Origin: Pascua guehoae
Lineage: Eukaryota; Basidiomycota; Tremellomycetes; Trichosporonales; Trichosporonaceae
Reading direction: 5' to 3'
DNA length: 64,000 nucleotides
Assembly (NCBI GenBank): GCA_001600415.1
Contig: BCJX01000002.1
Location: forward strand, 3,765,865-3,829,864
In this document: piece by piece, positions 34,968-45,533 of the stretch
Layout of the letters: every line of letters begins with the position of its first letter
Position numbering within the stretch: position 1 is the first letter of the stretch
Position numbers and translations under genes: made by a program
Notes under the pieces: generated by a model
Database searches by the model: none
Seen by the model: the letters and a program-made list of their open reading frames with translations, nothing else
What the model was told of the DNA's origin: nothing

Positions 34968-37900
34968 ATGTCGCTCTTTCATAAAGACCCGCAGCCGCTT
35001 TTCGACGCGTTCGAGGCCTACCGCAACAGCGAGGTTAAGAGCGAGTCGGTGTATCAGACGTTTCGCAAGGCGTACTGCGACTGGGCTGGAGTGAAAGCAA
35101 CCGGCGGGAATAACGCGCGCGACACTGCCCTCAAGCTCAGCAAGCTCCTCGTTACTCTCGCTGGAGCTGGAGATGCCGCCGACAGGACGCTCAACTCGAC
35201 GCAAATCCGTTTAGCGCTCAAAGACCACGTCGAACAGCACGGCAAGGCCATCTCTGAACGATTCAAAGGTAGGCACAATCTCTTTGTGTAGTGTCTGACA
35301 TCAGATGAGTGTAAAGATTGGCTAGAGCAGAGTACCCAAGACAATGGCGCGAGCGCCGAGGCCCCCAATGCAGCGGGCGGGTCGAGCAGAACGGGTGAGT
35401 ACTTGTGATGGTCGTGTTGATGCTGATAGCAGTGTCACCCAGGCCACTCGTACATGGTGCGGGGAGCACGGAAAGCCTGCAGATGAGTGAGTGCTTTGGT
35501 ACCCGTGCGCAAGCTCATAACAGGCACACCATCACCATCGCTTCCGCCCACGTCGCACAACGTGCGAGGCTCGAGCATGCCTGCCCCGGGGATGTGTGAG
35601 TGTACCGTTGGTGACCCAAGCGCATGCTAAGACCAGTCTCTACGCCGTCCCCTTCTCCTCAGTGGCAGCACAACTCGAGTGAGTACTCTTTTTTCCAACA
35701 TGGCCCATGCTGATGCCAGTGTCTTGGGGCCCCCCCCCACCGGACAGGCCGACGCCGAGGTACCATCCCCACTCGATGCCTCCGCACTTTTCCCAGTCGA
35801 GTTGGAATGCACGGCCTCCCCCGAATGTCCCGCCTGCATTTCAGCACCATTTCGACCCGCCGCGCTTTGACCGCTCGCACGGCTCGCCCCCTCACCCGTA
35901 TCCTGCGGCCGACGCACACATTCAAGACTTGACTCGGAAGCTAAAAGAGCAGCATGAACGTGCCCAGCAAGCCGAGTCGACGCTCGCCGAAGAGCGTCAA
36001 GCGTACGGCTCCTACGACAAGCTCCAGTCCGACATTTCAGACCTGCAAAACACCTTTGCCACTCTGAAGACGCAACATGGCGAGACGTTGGAGGCGCACA
36101 AGGGCGAGCTTGCATCTCTAGAGGCCGACAAGACGCAAAAGGAGCAGTCGATCGGCAAGCTTGGCGAAAAGTTGACCGGCCTCGAACAGTCCGTCTCGAA
36201 ACTCGAGAGTCGCGAGCGCGAGCTTGGACCAGCCGTCACGGAGCTGGAGGACAAAAAGTCCCGCCTGGACAAAGTCGTCCCACAACTCTACACGCGCGGA
36301 GAGGAGCTCTTTGACAAGAACAAGGCCCTCGAAACCCGTCAACGCACCTTGACCTCGGAACTCGAGCGTGCTCTCGAGGACAACGCCGCCGCGGCCGAAG
36401 CCGACGAGTCCCAGCGCAAGGCGCAGGTCGACGCGCGCGTGGCAGAGTACAAACGGGCCGAAAAAGCCAAGGTCGACAAGTATGCGGAGGACGAAAAGGC
36501 CGAGATTGATGCGCGGCTCGGTAACTACGAGAACGACGGGTACGCCCAGATTGACGACGAGATCAAGGCCCAACTCCGAGACCAGGTCAACGCCCGCCTC
36601 CAAAGCGAGTACGGCGCTGCCATCAACCAGCTCCGACGCCAGCACGCCCATGTCCAGTCACAGCTGGGCGAGCTCGAAAAGTTGGCAGACTTGCAGAGCG
36701 ACTACAACAAGCTCCGCGACGACTATAACGCGCTCTTCGCAAGCAATGGCACACTCTCGGCCGAGCACCGCGAGCTCAAGGCGACTCACCAAGGCGTTTG
36801 TGGCGAGCGAGACCGCCTCTCACAGACCCTGGCCGACACCAACAGCAAATACGAAAAGGCCAAGCAGGAGCGCGCCAAGTTTGAGAACCAACTTCAGTCG
36901 ACCGGTAACACGCTGAGCCAAGAGGCCTCTGCCAAGAAGCGTGCATTCGAGGATCTGCAGACTGCACATTCGTCGCTGGAGGAGTCCACACGCAAGCTCG
37001 AGGAGGCCGAGAAGGCCCGGGACGCAGCCCTGATCAAGCTCGGGGAAATGGAGGTCAAGCTCAACAAAGACAATTCGGCGTCTCGCGACTACGTGGACTT
37101 TCTGTACCAGCAAGCGGGCGCGTTGCAAAACGACCTCGAGGATGCCAAAGCCGCGCGCACATCGCTCGAACGCCGGAACCAGTCCCTCCATGCCAGGCTG
37201 GCCACTGCAAAGGAGAAACTGGGAGACTTGACGGCCACGAAATCGTCGCTCGAGCGCCAGCTCGAAAGCGCAAAGCGCGATCTCGCCGAGGCGACTTCCG
37301 ATGCCGCCACCGACTTGCACGACTTGTCCATGGTCCACTTTGCCGAGGTCAGCGAGATGAACGACATGGCCGAGGCAGCCACGCACCACGCCGTCCATCT
37401 CTCCACCGCCTTGTCCGACACCAATGCTCAGGTGTCTGCACTCCAGGACGGCACCCAGGCTCTCGAGGAGAGTTTTGGCAAACTGAAGCTCGAAGCCCAG
37501 GCGACCAGCGACGCGCTCGCAGCGGCGACGACTCGGCACACACTTGCTTGCATGCGGTACGAGGACCATCTCACCAAGGCCAACGAGCGTGCCGATGACG
37601 CCGAGGACAAGATTGACATGCTCGAGAGCCAGCTTGAGCAAGAGACTGAGCGAGCCGATGACGCCGAACAGGATCGGGACGCCGCACGGGACCAGGTTGA
37701 GCATGTCAAGTCGTTGCGCATCAAGGACAAGCAGCGTGCAAAGGAGGGCCTCGATCGTGCGCGCAAGGCCGAGGCCGAACTCGACTTCGAAAAGGACCGC
37801 GCCGACCTACTCGCTGGCGACCTCGAGGCTCTGCGACAGCGCTTGGACAGGAAAACTTCCCACAATACTGCCCAAGCCGCCGAGCTGCAACGCCACACCG

Positions 37901-38864
37901 AGTTGTACCAGGACAAGATTACGCGGTTGACCGACAATGCTACCGCGATGGAAAAGCAGCTCGACGAGGTCAAGGAACAGGCCGCGAATGCACAGCGCGC
38001 TGTGGAGAGTGCCAACTCCCGTGCCGTCAAGGCAGAGGCTCAAGTGACCTTACTGAAAGGCTCCGTCGAGCGGCGCGACAACAGGATCCGGTCACTCACC
38101 AACAAGCACAAGCAAGAGATCGAAAAGTACGCACACACAGTCGAGCAGTTTAAAGAGGACGCCAAGACCGCAAGGGAAAAGCTCGAGGGCCAGGCGGAAA
38201 CGGCCACGACGCGCAAGACCCAGATCGACTCACTCGAACGCGCCGTCGACCAGGCCTACGCGCGGTGCGTCATTTACTGGGCACGCGCGTCCCAGTGGCC
38301 TCAGATCCGCGTCCTCGGCCCCTCGGTGGCTACCGGAGTGTTTATTTACGGTCCCCTCGTCGGCGTCGAGATGAAGTGGGGCCCGGGCCTGACGTGCAGG
38401 CTTCTCATGTGCATCCTCGACGTAAGTAGCCTTAAACTCTGGGTCTTTTCTGACGAGAGCAGGAAGTGTGCGTGTCGTGCACCGACGACCTTGCCGCGGC
38501 TATACAAAAGGCCGACTCGCCACCGGTCCCCATGCCGAGCCCCGACGCACTGCAAGCAGCGGCCACCGAGTTGGCCAACCAGCTCGTCAACGCCGCGCTT
38601 ACCAAGCAAGTTCCCAAGGAGGCACGGGCGAGCAAGTGGATTGAAAAGGCAAAGTCGTTGTATTTTCCTCTCACGCTCGACAAGTCGCTCTGGCTGGTCC
38701 ACAAGCACGAGGTCGCGTTGGCCATCAACGGGGCCTGCCTGTCGGTTCAGGAATCCCCCCCGCTGCCCCCACCGGAGATGATGGAGGTGTGGCAGATGAA
38801 AGTCGTCGACCCGCTCAAGGCGGCCGGGCGCTGGAATCGCATCGCTCGCAAGGCTGGTATTTGA
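34968..38864 (+). CDS. Cassette gene A, copy 2 (intact): 1220-residue coiled-coil protein of unknown family
   Basis: Exons 34968-35268, 35305-35394, 35433-35486, 35524-35595, 35637-35678, 35720-38421 and 38463-38864 join in frame. Residues 1-100 form a conserved N-terminal domain (FRKAYCDW... KDHVEQHGKAISERFK). Residues about 101-250 are a Ser/Pro/His-rich linker encoded by small exons. Residues about 252-1030 are almost continuous heptad-type coiled coil (Glu/Lys/Ala/Leu/Gln rich). Residues about 1037-1220 are a globular C-terminal domain (YWARASQWPQIRVLGPS, then LLMCILD at the last intron, then CVSCTDD and an amphipathic end). Both terminal domains are conserved in copy 1, so they define the family. 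No motor, SMC or kinetochore motif is seen. Gene B follows 302 bp downstream on the same strand, as in the other copies. Confidence 0.85.
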
Positions 38865-39166
38865 GATAATGTTTATAGAGCACATGCATGGAGTTTTGTG
38901 TATACACGAGCCGGGTGCAGCGGGACACTGGTGGGGAAGGTGATAAGGCGAGGGGGAAGGTGAGAGGGAAGGGAAGGTGCAAGATGTGAACTCGGTTGGA
39001 CTAGTGCGACTTGGACCCTGAGGCGTGCTGTGGTGGCAATGGGTCTATGCACCCCATGGCTGCTGTGGGTGGCGACTCTTCTTCCTTTCTCGGTCACGAC
39101 TCGTCTTTCTCTTCCTCATTGCTTCTCCGCTCGCCGTCACCACCATCTCGCTCGCCATCACCCACA
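38865..39166 (+). promoter_or_regulatory. Gene A to gene B intergene, conserved between copies
   Basis: The 302 bp from the gene A stop to the gene B ATG are repeated almost base for base at 49,088-49,367 in decayed copy 3, including GAGATAATGTTTATAGAGCA just after the stop and the GGCAATGGGTCTATGCACCC leader element. It presumably contains the gene A terminator and the gene B promoter. Confidence 0.6.
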
Positions 39167-40881
39167 ATGGACGACTTGGCGATCACACTCGACCATTTCG
39201 ACGTCGCGGAGAGCGCGCTCATGTCCGAAGAGGTGGAGGTATGTACGTCACTGTGTTACAGGTCGCTCACGTGCCAGTGGGGCGACGAGCGCGACGAGCA
39301 TGCCAGACACGCGAGCGACAGCGCCCAGGCCGCAGCCTCGCTCGCAACAGAGGCACAGGCTGCTGCCGATGACGCCCGACTTGCAGTACTCGAAGCCGTC
39401 TTGGCTGCTTTGCGAGTGGCCTCGGAACTTGCGAGTCCATACGTTCAACACACCATCCAGCACTCGACCACAACATCCACCGCGGCATACCAAGCAGCAA
39501 TCCAGGCCGAGCATGCAGCTCGCTGCGCCGACCCAAGGTACGGCGTCATTGCCGACAATGGCGCAAACGATGCGTATCAGCAGACATGCCAGCAGGCAGC
39601 CCTGGCAGCACGGTCGGCACTCGACGCGGCGGCCGCAAGGGACCGCTTCCTTGCCATTCTCGATCGTGGCGCAGCTTTGTCCGCCGACGCCGAACCTGTT
39701 CCGAGCGAGCCGCGCCAAGGCAAGCGTGCGCATGGCAGCTCGACGCCGCGCGCTCCCAACTCTCGCACGGGACGCCCCCGTTCTCCAACGTCGGACAATG
39801 CGCTTCCACCTCTTCCCTCCACCGACGCAGCCGCTGGTGCAGCCCAGGCACCCGGGGACCCATGGGAGTATGAGCGGCCTCACGACCCACGCTGTCCACC
39901 AAATTGGGCCGTCATGCTTGGCCTCAAGTTTCCTGTCCTCTCAGACTACGTGAAGCGGCACGTCTTTCCGCTCGCGGAACGGACAACTTTCTGGCGCCTG
40001 TTCGGTATCATCAAGCTCTCAGTCGCGAACATGAAGGGCCGCACGACTTGGCCTGTTCGTGTGGCGCGAGATTTTGGGGCTGGCAACGCGGCAGCTGTAC
40101 TCTTACTCGTCGGGCCCGAACACGCCCTTCTCGAAAAGCTGTTCACCCAAGGATTCCTTACCGTTGACGAGTTTAAGGAACTGTGCGCCATCCAGGGCGC
40201 CATATGGCAAGGTCCAGACGACCCGCTGTGGGACCCGTACAGTGGAGTGTATGGTGATGTCCTCCTCGAGCGAGTTGACGATGTGTACATCTACCGCGGT
40301 TCGTACTGGGGAATCACGCGGTACATGGCGCGGCGCGCGGGCCAGCATCTCGAGCGTGGGAAGGGCCACGTGATTGGCTTTTGCGGCGACATCATGGTAG
40401 GTCGTGTGACAAGTCTTTAGCTGATTGTTAGGGCATCACGTTTACCCAGCCACCAGGCTGGCACGATGGGTTTGATCCCACGCAGCCTTCTGCGCGGGAC
40501 GAGGACGAGTTTGAGGCCGAGCTCATTGAAGATCATGAGACGACGCACACGCCGTTGCGCACCTGGGCCGACCTCGACATCCCCATCAACTTCAAGCCCA
40601 TTTTCGTCCGAAGCATTGCGCTCCAGCGTATCCAGCTGGAGGGCATTCTCGCCATTCACGTGCCCGAGTGGGTAGACGAGATTGGACAGGCCGTGGGGGG
40701 CCTGCTGCGTTGGGCAGAACTGGACCGCATGATCTCGCAGGGCGTACGCAGCGCCTCGGGATGGCGTGTCTGGTGCCAGGCTTTTGGCATCCCCATCCCT
40801 CATGCTGCAAAGCATGAGAACTACAACTCGGTCCTCTCCATCGCCGAGCCCGACCGTATCAAGGAGGTGCTCCGGCAGTAG
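39167..40881 (+). CDS. Cassette gene B, copy 2 (intact): 546-residue protein with possible GIY-YIG-like core
   Basis: Exons 39167-39238, 39278-40396 and 40432-40881 join in frame. The 39-nt and 35-nt introns carry normal splice signals. Residues 25 to about 150 are an Ala-rich helical region (ASLATEAQAAADDARLAV). A Pro/Arg/Ser-rich linker reaches about 235. A conserved globular region starts at about 250 (WAVMLGLKF, then VGPEHALLEKL, then IQGAIWQGPDD). Residues 344-383 read SGVYGDVLLERVDDVYIYRGS and then YWGITRYMARRAGQH. A GVY, a YRG 13 residues later and a downstream Arg/His resemble the GIY-YIG nuclease layout. The same block is conserved in copies 1 and 4. After the second intron come FTQPPGWHDGFDP and TPLRTWADLD. 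The nuclease idea is inference; no confirmed family. Confidence 0.8.
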
Positions 40882-41130
40882 CGCCTCGTGGTCTCGTGGC
40901 CCCGTCTCGCCTCTCCCCCGCGTCTCGTCGCTCGTCGCGTCTCGCGTCTCAGTCCGTCGCGTCGCGTCTCGTCGCGTCTCGTCGCGTCTCGTCGCGCCTC
41001 TCCCCCTCGTCTCGTCGCGTCGCGTCTCGCCTCTCCCCTTCGTCTCGTCGCGTCGCGTCTCTCCCCCTCGTCTCGTGGCTCGTCGCGTCTCCTCTGGTCT
41101 CGTTTTGGTCTCATGATCTCCTCTCCTCAT
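40882..41130 (+). repeat. CGTCTCG/TCGCG-type simple repeat abutting the end of gene B
   Basis: Directly after the stop codon, imperfect iterations of CGTCTCGTCGCGTCTCG extend for about 250 bp. A comparable CGTCCTGTCTCG repeat follows the decayed gene B of copy 3 at 50,900-51,230, so the satellite appears to belong to the cassette's 3' side. Confidence 0.8.
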
Positions 41131-41429
41131 TTCCTCTCGGCATCTCTCGCGGTCTCGTCCACTTTTCCTCTCTGATCCTTTGTATTCCTCATGGACCCGG
41201 CACGGAGCGCCACGCTCACTCATGTATCTTGAATAATCCTGTATCTCCAGTCGCATGCATCGGCAGCACTTGCCATGGTTTCATTCATCCTATAGAGGGA
41301 CAATGCTACGAGAGAACTCCAGCCACGCGGTCGCGTCGAGCGTGACGCGTCGAGCGGGCCGTTGCGGTATTTACGGAACATATATGCTCATCCACATTGG
41401 GAAGACAAGGCCCAGAGTCATTCTCAGCT

Positions 41430-42160
41430 CACTACCGGGGGTACTGGACAATACCGAGCATGTGCATGGTACCGAGTGGTACTGGGCAAGTTTGGCAGCA
41501 CCCGCGATCACGAGTAGTAACTGTGGTACCAGTACACACGGAATAGCACCACGTCATACCGCGAGAGTTGTACCTACTGCGGGGTACCGGACGGTACCGC
41601 GCAAGTTGGTGGGCAAACTGCAGTGGTACCGGGGATACCGCGTGGAAGGCAACGGTACCGAGTGGCACTGGGCGGAATGCACCAGCCGCCATAGGTACTC
41701 GACGGTATCGAGCTGTTGCAGGGGGTACCCGGCGGTACTGGTTGGAAGGCATCGGCCACCGTGGGTACTGAAGGGTACTGAGTCGAACACAGCAGTAGCA
41801 ACGGGTACCGCGCGGTACTGCATGGCACCGAGCAAGCCTGGACGGAAGCGAGCGGTATTGCCAGGACGGGTAGGGACTGGGCAGTACCGAACAAGTCCGG
41901 ACGGAAGGGAGCAATACCGGTGGGTAGCTGTCTGAAGGCTGCGGGAGCGGAAGGTACCAGGCGGTACTGTGTGGGCTTGGGCTGACTGCAACAGTACCGG
42001 TCAGGAGGTCGCAGTAACGGTGGGTACCGCGAGAAAGGCAACAGTAAATGGAGGGTACTGAGCGGTACTGGTCCATTGTAACAGTAACTATGGGTACCCG
42101 GCTGTATTGAGCTGTGCGCAGAGGTCCCTCGAGGTACCGAACAAGACTGGGAGTTACCGC
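41430..42160 (+). repeat. Degenerate GGTACCG/GGTACTG minisatellite
   Basis: Over 730 bp, GGTACCG and GGTACTG elements recur every 15-60 bases, often paired as GGTACCGAGCGGTACTG, with GGAAGGCAACAGTACCGG-like spacers. Units are too diverged for one exact period. Because GGTACC is its own complement, the array has a strong dyad character. Open frames crossing it are by-products of the repeat. Confidence 0.8.
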
Positions 42161-44337
42161 GAGTGTAGTGCCAAGTGGCTGTGGGAGCCGGCCATGCCTG
42201 TGCTCAAAGTGACTGTCACCGCGTTTGCCCATAACGCACACCCATCCCATCATTGCCCACGCACGACGGGCGTTCGTCTCCACGTCACACTTCTGGGGAG
42301 GATGCGTACCCATGCGTATCCTGGATCCGTCTCTGGTCGCCGTCGGCGTCAATGTGGCCGTTCTGGGCGACAACAGTCGAGTTGTTGAGAGCGATGAAGG
42401 CGCGAAAGAGCGCGCCGCGACTCGAGCGTACGTGCGAGCGACGGCGCGTGCGATGTGTGTGAGGCTCAAGTCCCTACTACGCGTAGGGGATGCGGGACTT
42501 GGGTATCTTTCAGGAGCCGCGTCGGGGAGCGAGTGTACCGCCTTGACCCATTGCTTCCGGAAGACGCGCGAGGGACGGGTTGTGGGCGGCGAGGATTGGT
42601 GTGCTCCAGCACGTCCTTGCTACCGAGATGCGGTATTGTGAGAAACGCACTAGCTCGAAAATGTCAAGCCAAGCTGGAGTTAGTGTGGTTTTCACCTTGC
42701 TGAAACAAGAATACGGGCACGTGCATTCCAGCGGAGGCATAACGGTAGTATCAGGGCCAGGACGCTCTACACCCATACCCCCAAGACCAAACGCCTCAAC
42801 GTTGCATCTACAGCTTACTCTCGATCCCCAGCTGCCATGCGATCCATTGGCGCACCTCGACGGTTTCGAGCGAAGCGACAACTTCCGAGCCGCAGCAAGG
42901 AGGTCTTTCACCTTCGAGGGTTATCGAGTTCACGTTCAATCTCACGGCAGACGGACTAAAACGAGAGCCTTGTTGAGGCACTCGCTGCGCGTTGTAGAGC
43001 TGTCGCCGCTCACCGAAGAGATTAGACAAACCTCTCCCACTCTTGCGTAATTTCGTGAGTGCTGGAGATCCAAGGGATATAAACGGACGTGTTCCAGAGG
43101 CTGTCATCGACAGCACGAACGGCCTTAATTCACCTTTGGTGCAGCCCATGAGACAGTACGCTCTCTCGCGCCCAGCTGCCACTCGGAGTTCGTCGCTGCA
43201 GCCCGATACATCGCTCTATCACTTTTGCGTCCTCGGTCGGATCCACGTCAGAACTCATTGGAGACTGGAGCTCTCGCACTCTGACATACACGTTCCACGT
43301 GCGTTGTACCTCCAAGTACTGCCATTTGGAAGTTGCGCGTCACTGTGAGTACCGGGAATGAATGCGTGTGCGGCCAGAGCTGGTTTAGATGCCGCGTCGC
43401 CATGGCCCAGTCGCATAGCGGGGACCGCACACCAGAGAGGACCTCCATCCCGCTGATTTCAGTCTGCGACGGGGAGGTTGAACTCGTTCGCGCCAATGAG
43501 GCCGAAGCTACGAGGCATCTGGAAGAGAAGCGCGTGCGGCATACGCACTCGAGAATGTGCGTTTGTCCTTGCGGCGTCGTATTGTTTACTGAAGTGGCGG
43601 TGGACGAGCTCGAGACTGGGGGTGTGGACACTCTCAGGCGTATTGCGCAACCTTCATCCGCCAAGAGTTGTCATGTCGACACCAACGAAGTGGGATGCCG
43701 AGGGCGGGCCCCACTGACCGCTAGCACCAAGCCAACGAGCGCTCGTTGCTCTTCGAGAGTCAAGTGCAGGTGGTTCTCTCTCCGCAGACGCAGTGTCAAC
43801 GAGCTTGGGCATGACTGGCGAGATGGCGCTTGTGGCAGTGAGCATTCAGCGTCCTCCTTCGTCGCACGTGTTGCTCATCGGCCCCAGCTCAAAACGATGT
43901 TGAAATGGTCACGCGAGAGACTTGTGGCCTTCACGCGTTGCGGTGGCCGGTGCACGCAGCTTGCCGTCTTGACGGCCTTGGAGAGCAGCCGGCGGCGCGT
44001 CTGCAATTGGCGTGCGGGCGGATTTGTGCTGGCGACGCGCCCACCTCGACTACTCGCAGCGTGTGCACTCGCAGCGGCGCGGCCCCTCGGAGCGGCGCGC
44101 CCACTCGGGGCGGCTCGTCCACTCGAGTCCGTACGCAGAATGCTACCATGTGGGATGGTAGCAGTATCGAGTCCGTACGAAGAGTGCTGCCGTGTCGGAT
44201 GATAGTCCGTTGAGCGCCTTCGAGCCATGGGCCGCGTCGTCATCCACCGTCTCCGTGCCGTCTGCAGAGCCGTATCTCCGCTGTCAGGGCCGCAGCGCTT
44301 GCCGTGGCCACCGCGTACTCCCCTTACGAGGCGGTGC
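42161..44337. other. Subtelomeric region, no gene recognised
   Basis: Several frames of 100-290 codons exist on both strands (for example plus 43,333-44,202 and minus 42,808-43,182) but overlap each other, lack motifs and have no splice-linked partners. A short direct repeat of CGAGTCCGTACG lies near 44,122 and 44,168. I cannot call a gene. Confidence 0.45.
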
Positions 44338-44411
44338 GTCTGGAGCGCGCGTCTGGAGCGTGCGTCTGGAGCGCGCGTCTGGAGCGTGCGTCTGGAGCGT
44401 GCGTCTGGAGC
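44338..44411 (+). repeat. 13-bp tandem repeat, about six units
   Basis: The unit TCTGGAGCG(C/T)GCG repeats six times in 74 bp, alternating C and T at one position. Confidence 0.9.
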
Positions 44412-45080
44412 CGCCGAGTCGGGTGTCGGAGGCGTCTGCTGAGCATTCTACCATCTCCGAGGCAATCGAGCGGCACGGCGAGGGCGTCGGTTGGGGCATC
44501 CGAGCCACCTCGCAGACATCTTCCGAGACGAGACGCCTGCTGAGCCATGACAGCGCACCTGTAGAGCCCACGAGCTGTTTATCGAGCCAACAGTCGTCGC
44601 ATTTGTGTCAGAGGACCGAGTTGCGGGCCGCCGCCGCCCTTGGAGCTTCCGTTGAGAGTGGCTTTTGGCGAGCTAGTCACGTCCATGGAGCTGTTGACTG
44701 GCCGGTGTCAGTGCGCGCGGTCATGGGAACAAAGCTGGATGCGTCGGACTCGTTCATCTTAGGGGAGTCGCCGCGTGCGGCAAAATGGACACATACTCGT
44801 CATCGAGCGATGGTGGTAGACTTGCTCCGACGCTGGCATCAGTGACTACATGCTACGACTGGAAGATCACGGCCGCTGGAGCTCTGCTGCGACGAGCAGA
44901 AGGTCAGCGGAGAGCACAGAGGCGTTCACTTCCCGCTGCACGAATGCTCACATTGTCATGTATCCTTACATCGACACAGTCGTGCGAAGGCCCGTCGGGA
45001 TATTTGACCAGGAGGGCGTCATCGGTATGGAACAGGTGTAGTGCGTTGCTTGTCGGTGATGGGCCGTGTGTGCTGCAATG
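44400..45080 (-). pseudogene. Cassette gene C, copy 3: decayed zinc-cluster gene
   Basis: Read on the minus strand, short stretches align in order with gene C. Near 45,060 the CACACACGGCCCATCACCGA stretch matches the MPLHRARRLITYK exon. Near 44,690 CTCCATGGACGTGACTAGC matches the exon starting PMDVCSEDE, and the following TCGCCAAAAGCC region is similar. No reading frame is conserved. Its position and direction upstream of the decayed gene A match the C-A arrangement at 34 kb, so the whole C-A-B block was duplicated. Confidence 0.5.
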
Positions 45081-45232
45081 GATGAAGTGAATCAGGAAAC
45101 AAGGCGGCGATGAAACAAGGGTTACGTCTGGGTCGATCAGGCACGGGACCAAAATGTATTTGCCACCCACCTCGAGAGGCGACAGAGCTAGACGTGTGCC
45201 CTGACTCGTCGCCTGGCCGCGCCTGGGCCGAT

Positions 45233-45291
45233 CCCCCCCCCCCCCCCCCCCCCCCCCCCTCCCCCCCCCCCCCTCCCCCCCCCCCCCCCCC

Positions 45292-45346
<55 letters not shown>
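45233..45346. repeat. Poly-C tract of 114 nt (111 C, 3 T)
   Basis: C runs from 45233 to 45346 with T only at 45260, 45274 and 45292. It occupies exactly the position of the 16-nt C run in the C/A promoter of copy 2, within otherwise near-identical flanks, so it is an expansion of that tract. The complementary G strand could form G-quadruplexes. Confidence 0.9.
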
Positions 45347-45348
<2 letters not shown>

Positions 45349-45533
45349 GTGCTTGATGATCCTTCCTTTGCCTCGACAGACTTGCCTCACCTCCACGTTC
45401 CTACCTCGCCTCCATTGTCCCTCTCTGCCACCATTGTCCACCTCGCCATCACCATCCTCCCCACCGCCATCCACCCTCATCACCCATTCTCTTCCCCCCC
45501 CCGCCTCCCCCACGCGGCCTGTCGGCGCTCAGC

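Noticed and set aside
36118..37704. Long antisense frames within the coiled-coil gene A
   Set aside because: Antisense of heptad-repeat, GC-biased coding DNA stays open by composition; the sense strand has intact splicing and conserved ends.
34968..38864. Gene A as a myosin, kinesin or SMC-type motor protein
   Set aside because: No Walker A/B, P-loop or hinge motif is present; only the coiled coil is shared with those proteins.
41430..42160. Protein gene across the GGTACC repeat
   Set aside because: Frames of 140-350 codons exist on both strands but reflect the repeat; residues are compositionally uniform and there is no start context.
43333..44202. 289-codon plus-strand frame in the subtelomere
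   Set aside because: It runs into a GCGGCGCG-rich simple repeat and competes with minus-strand frames; no motif or conserved counterpart was seen.
45019..45513. Minus-strand 164-codon frame with a poly-Gly run
   Set aside because: It is simply the complement of the poly-C tract; the Gly run has no biological support.
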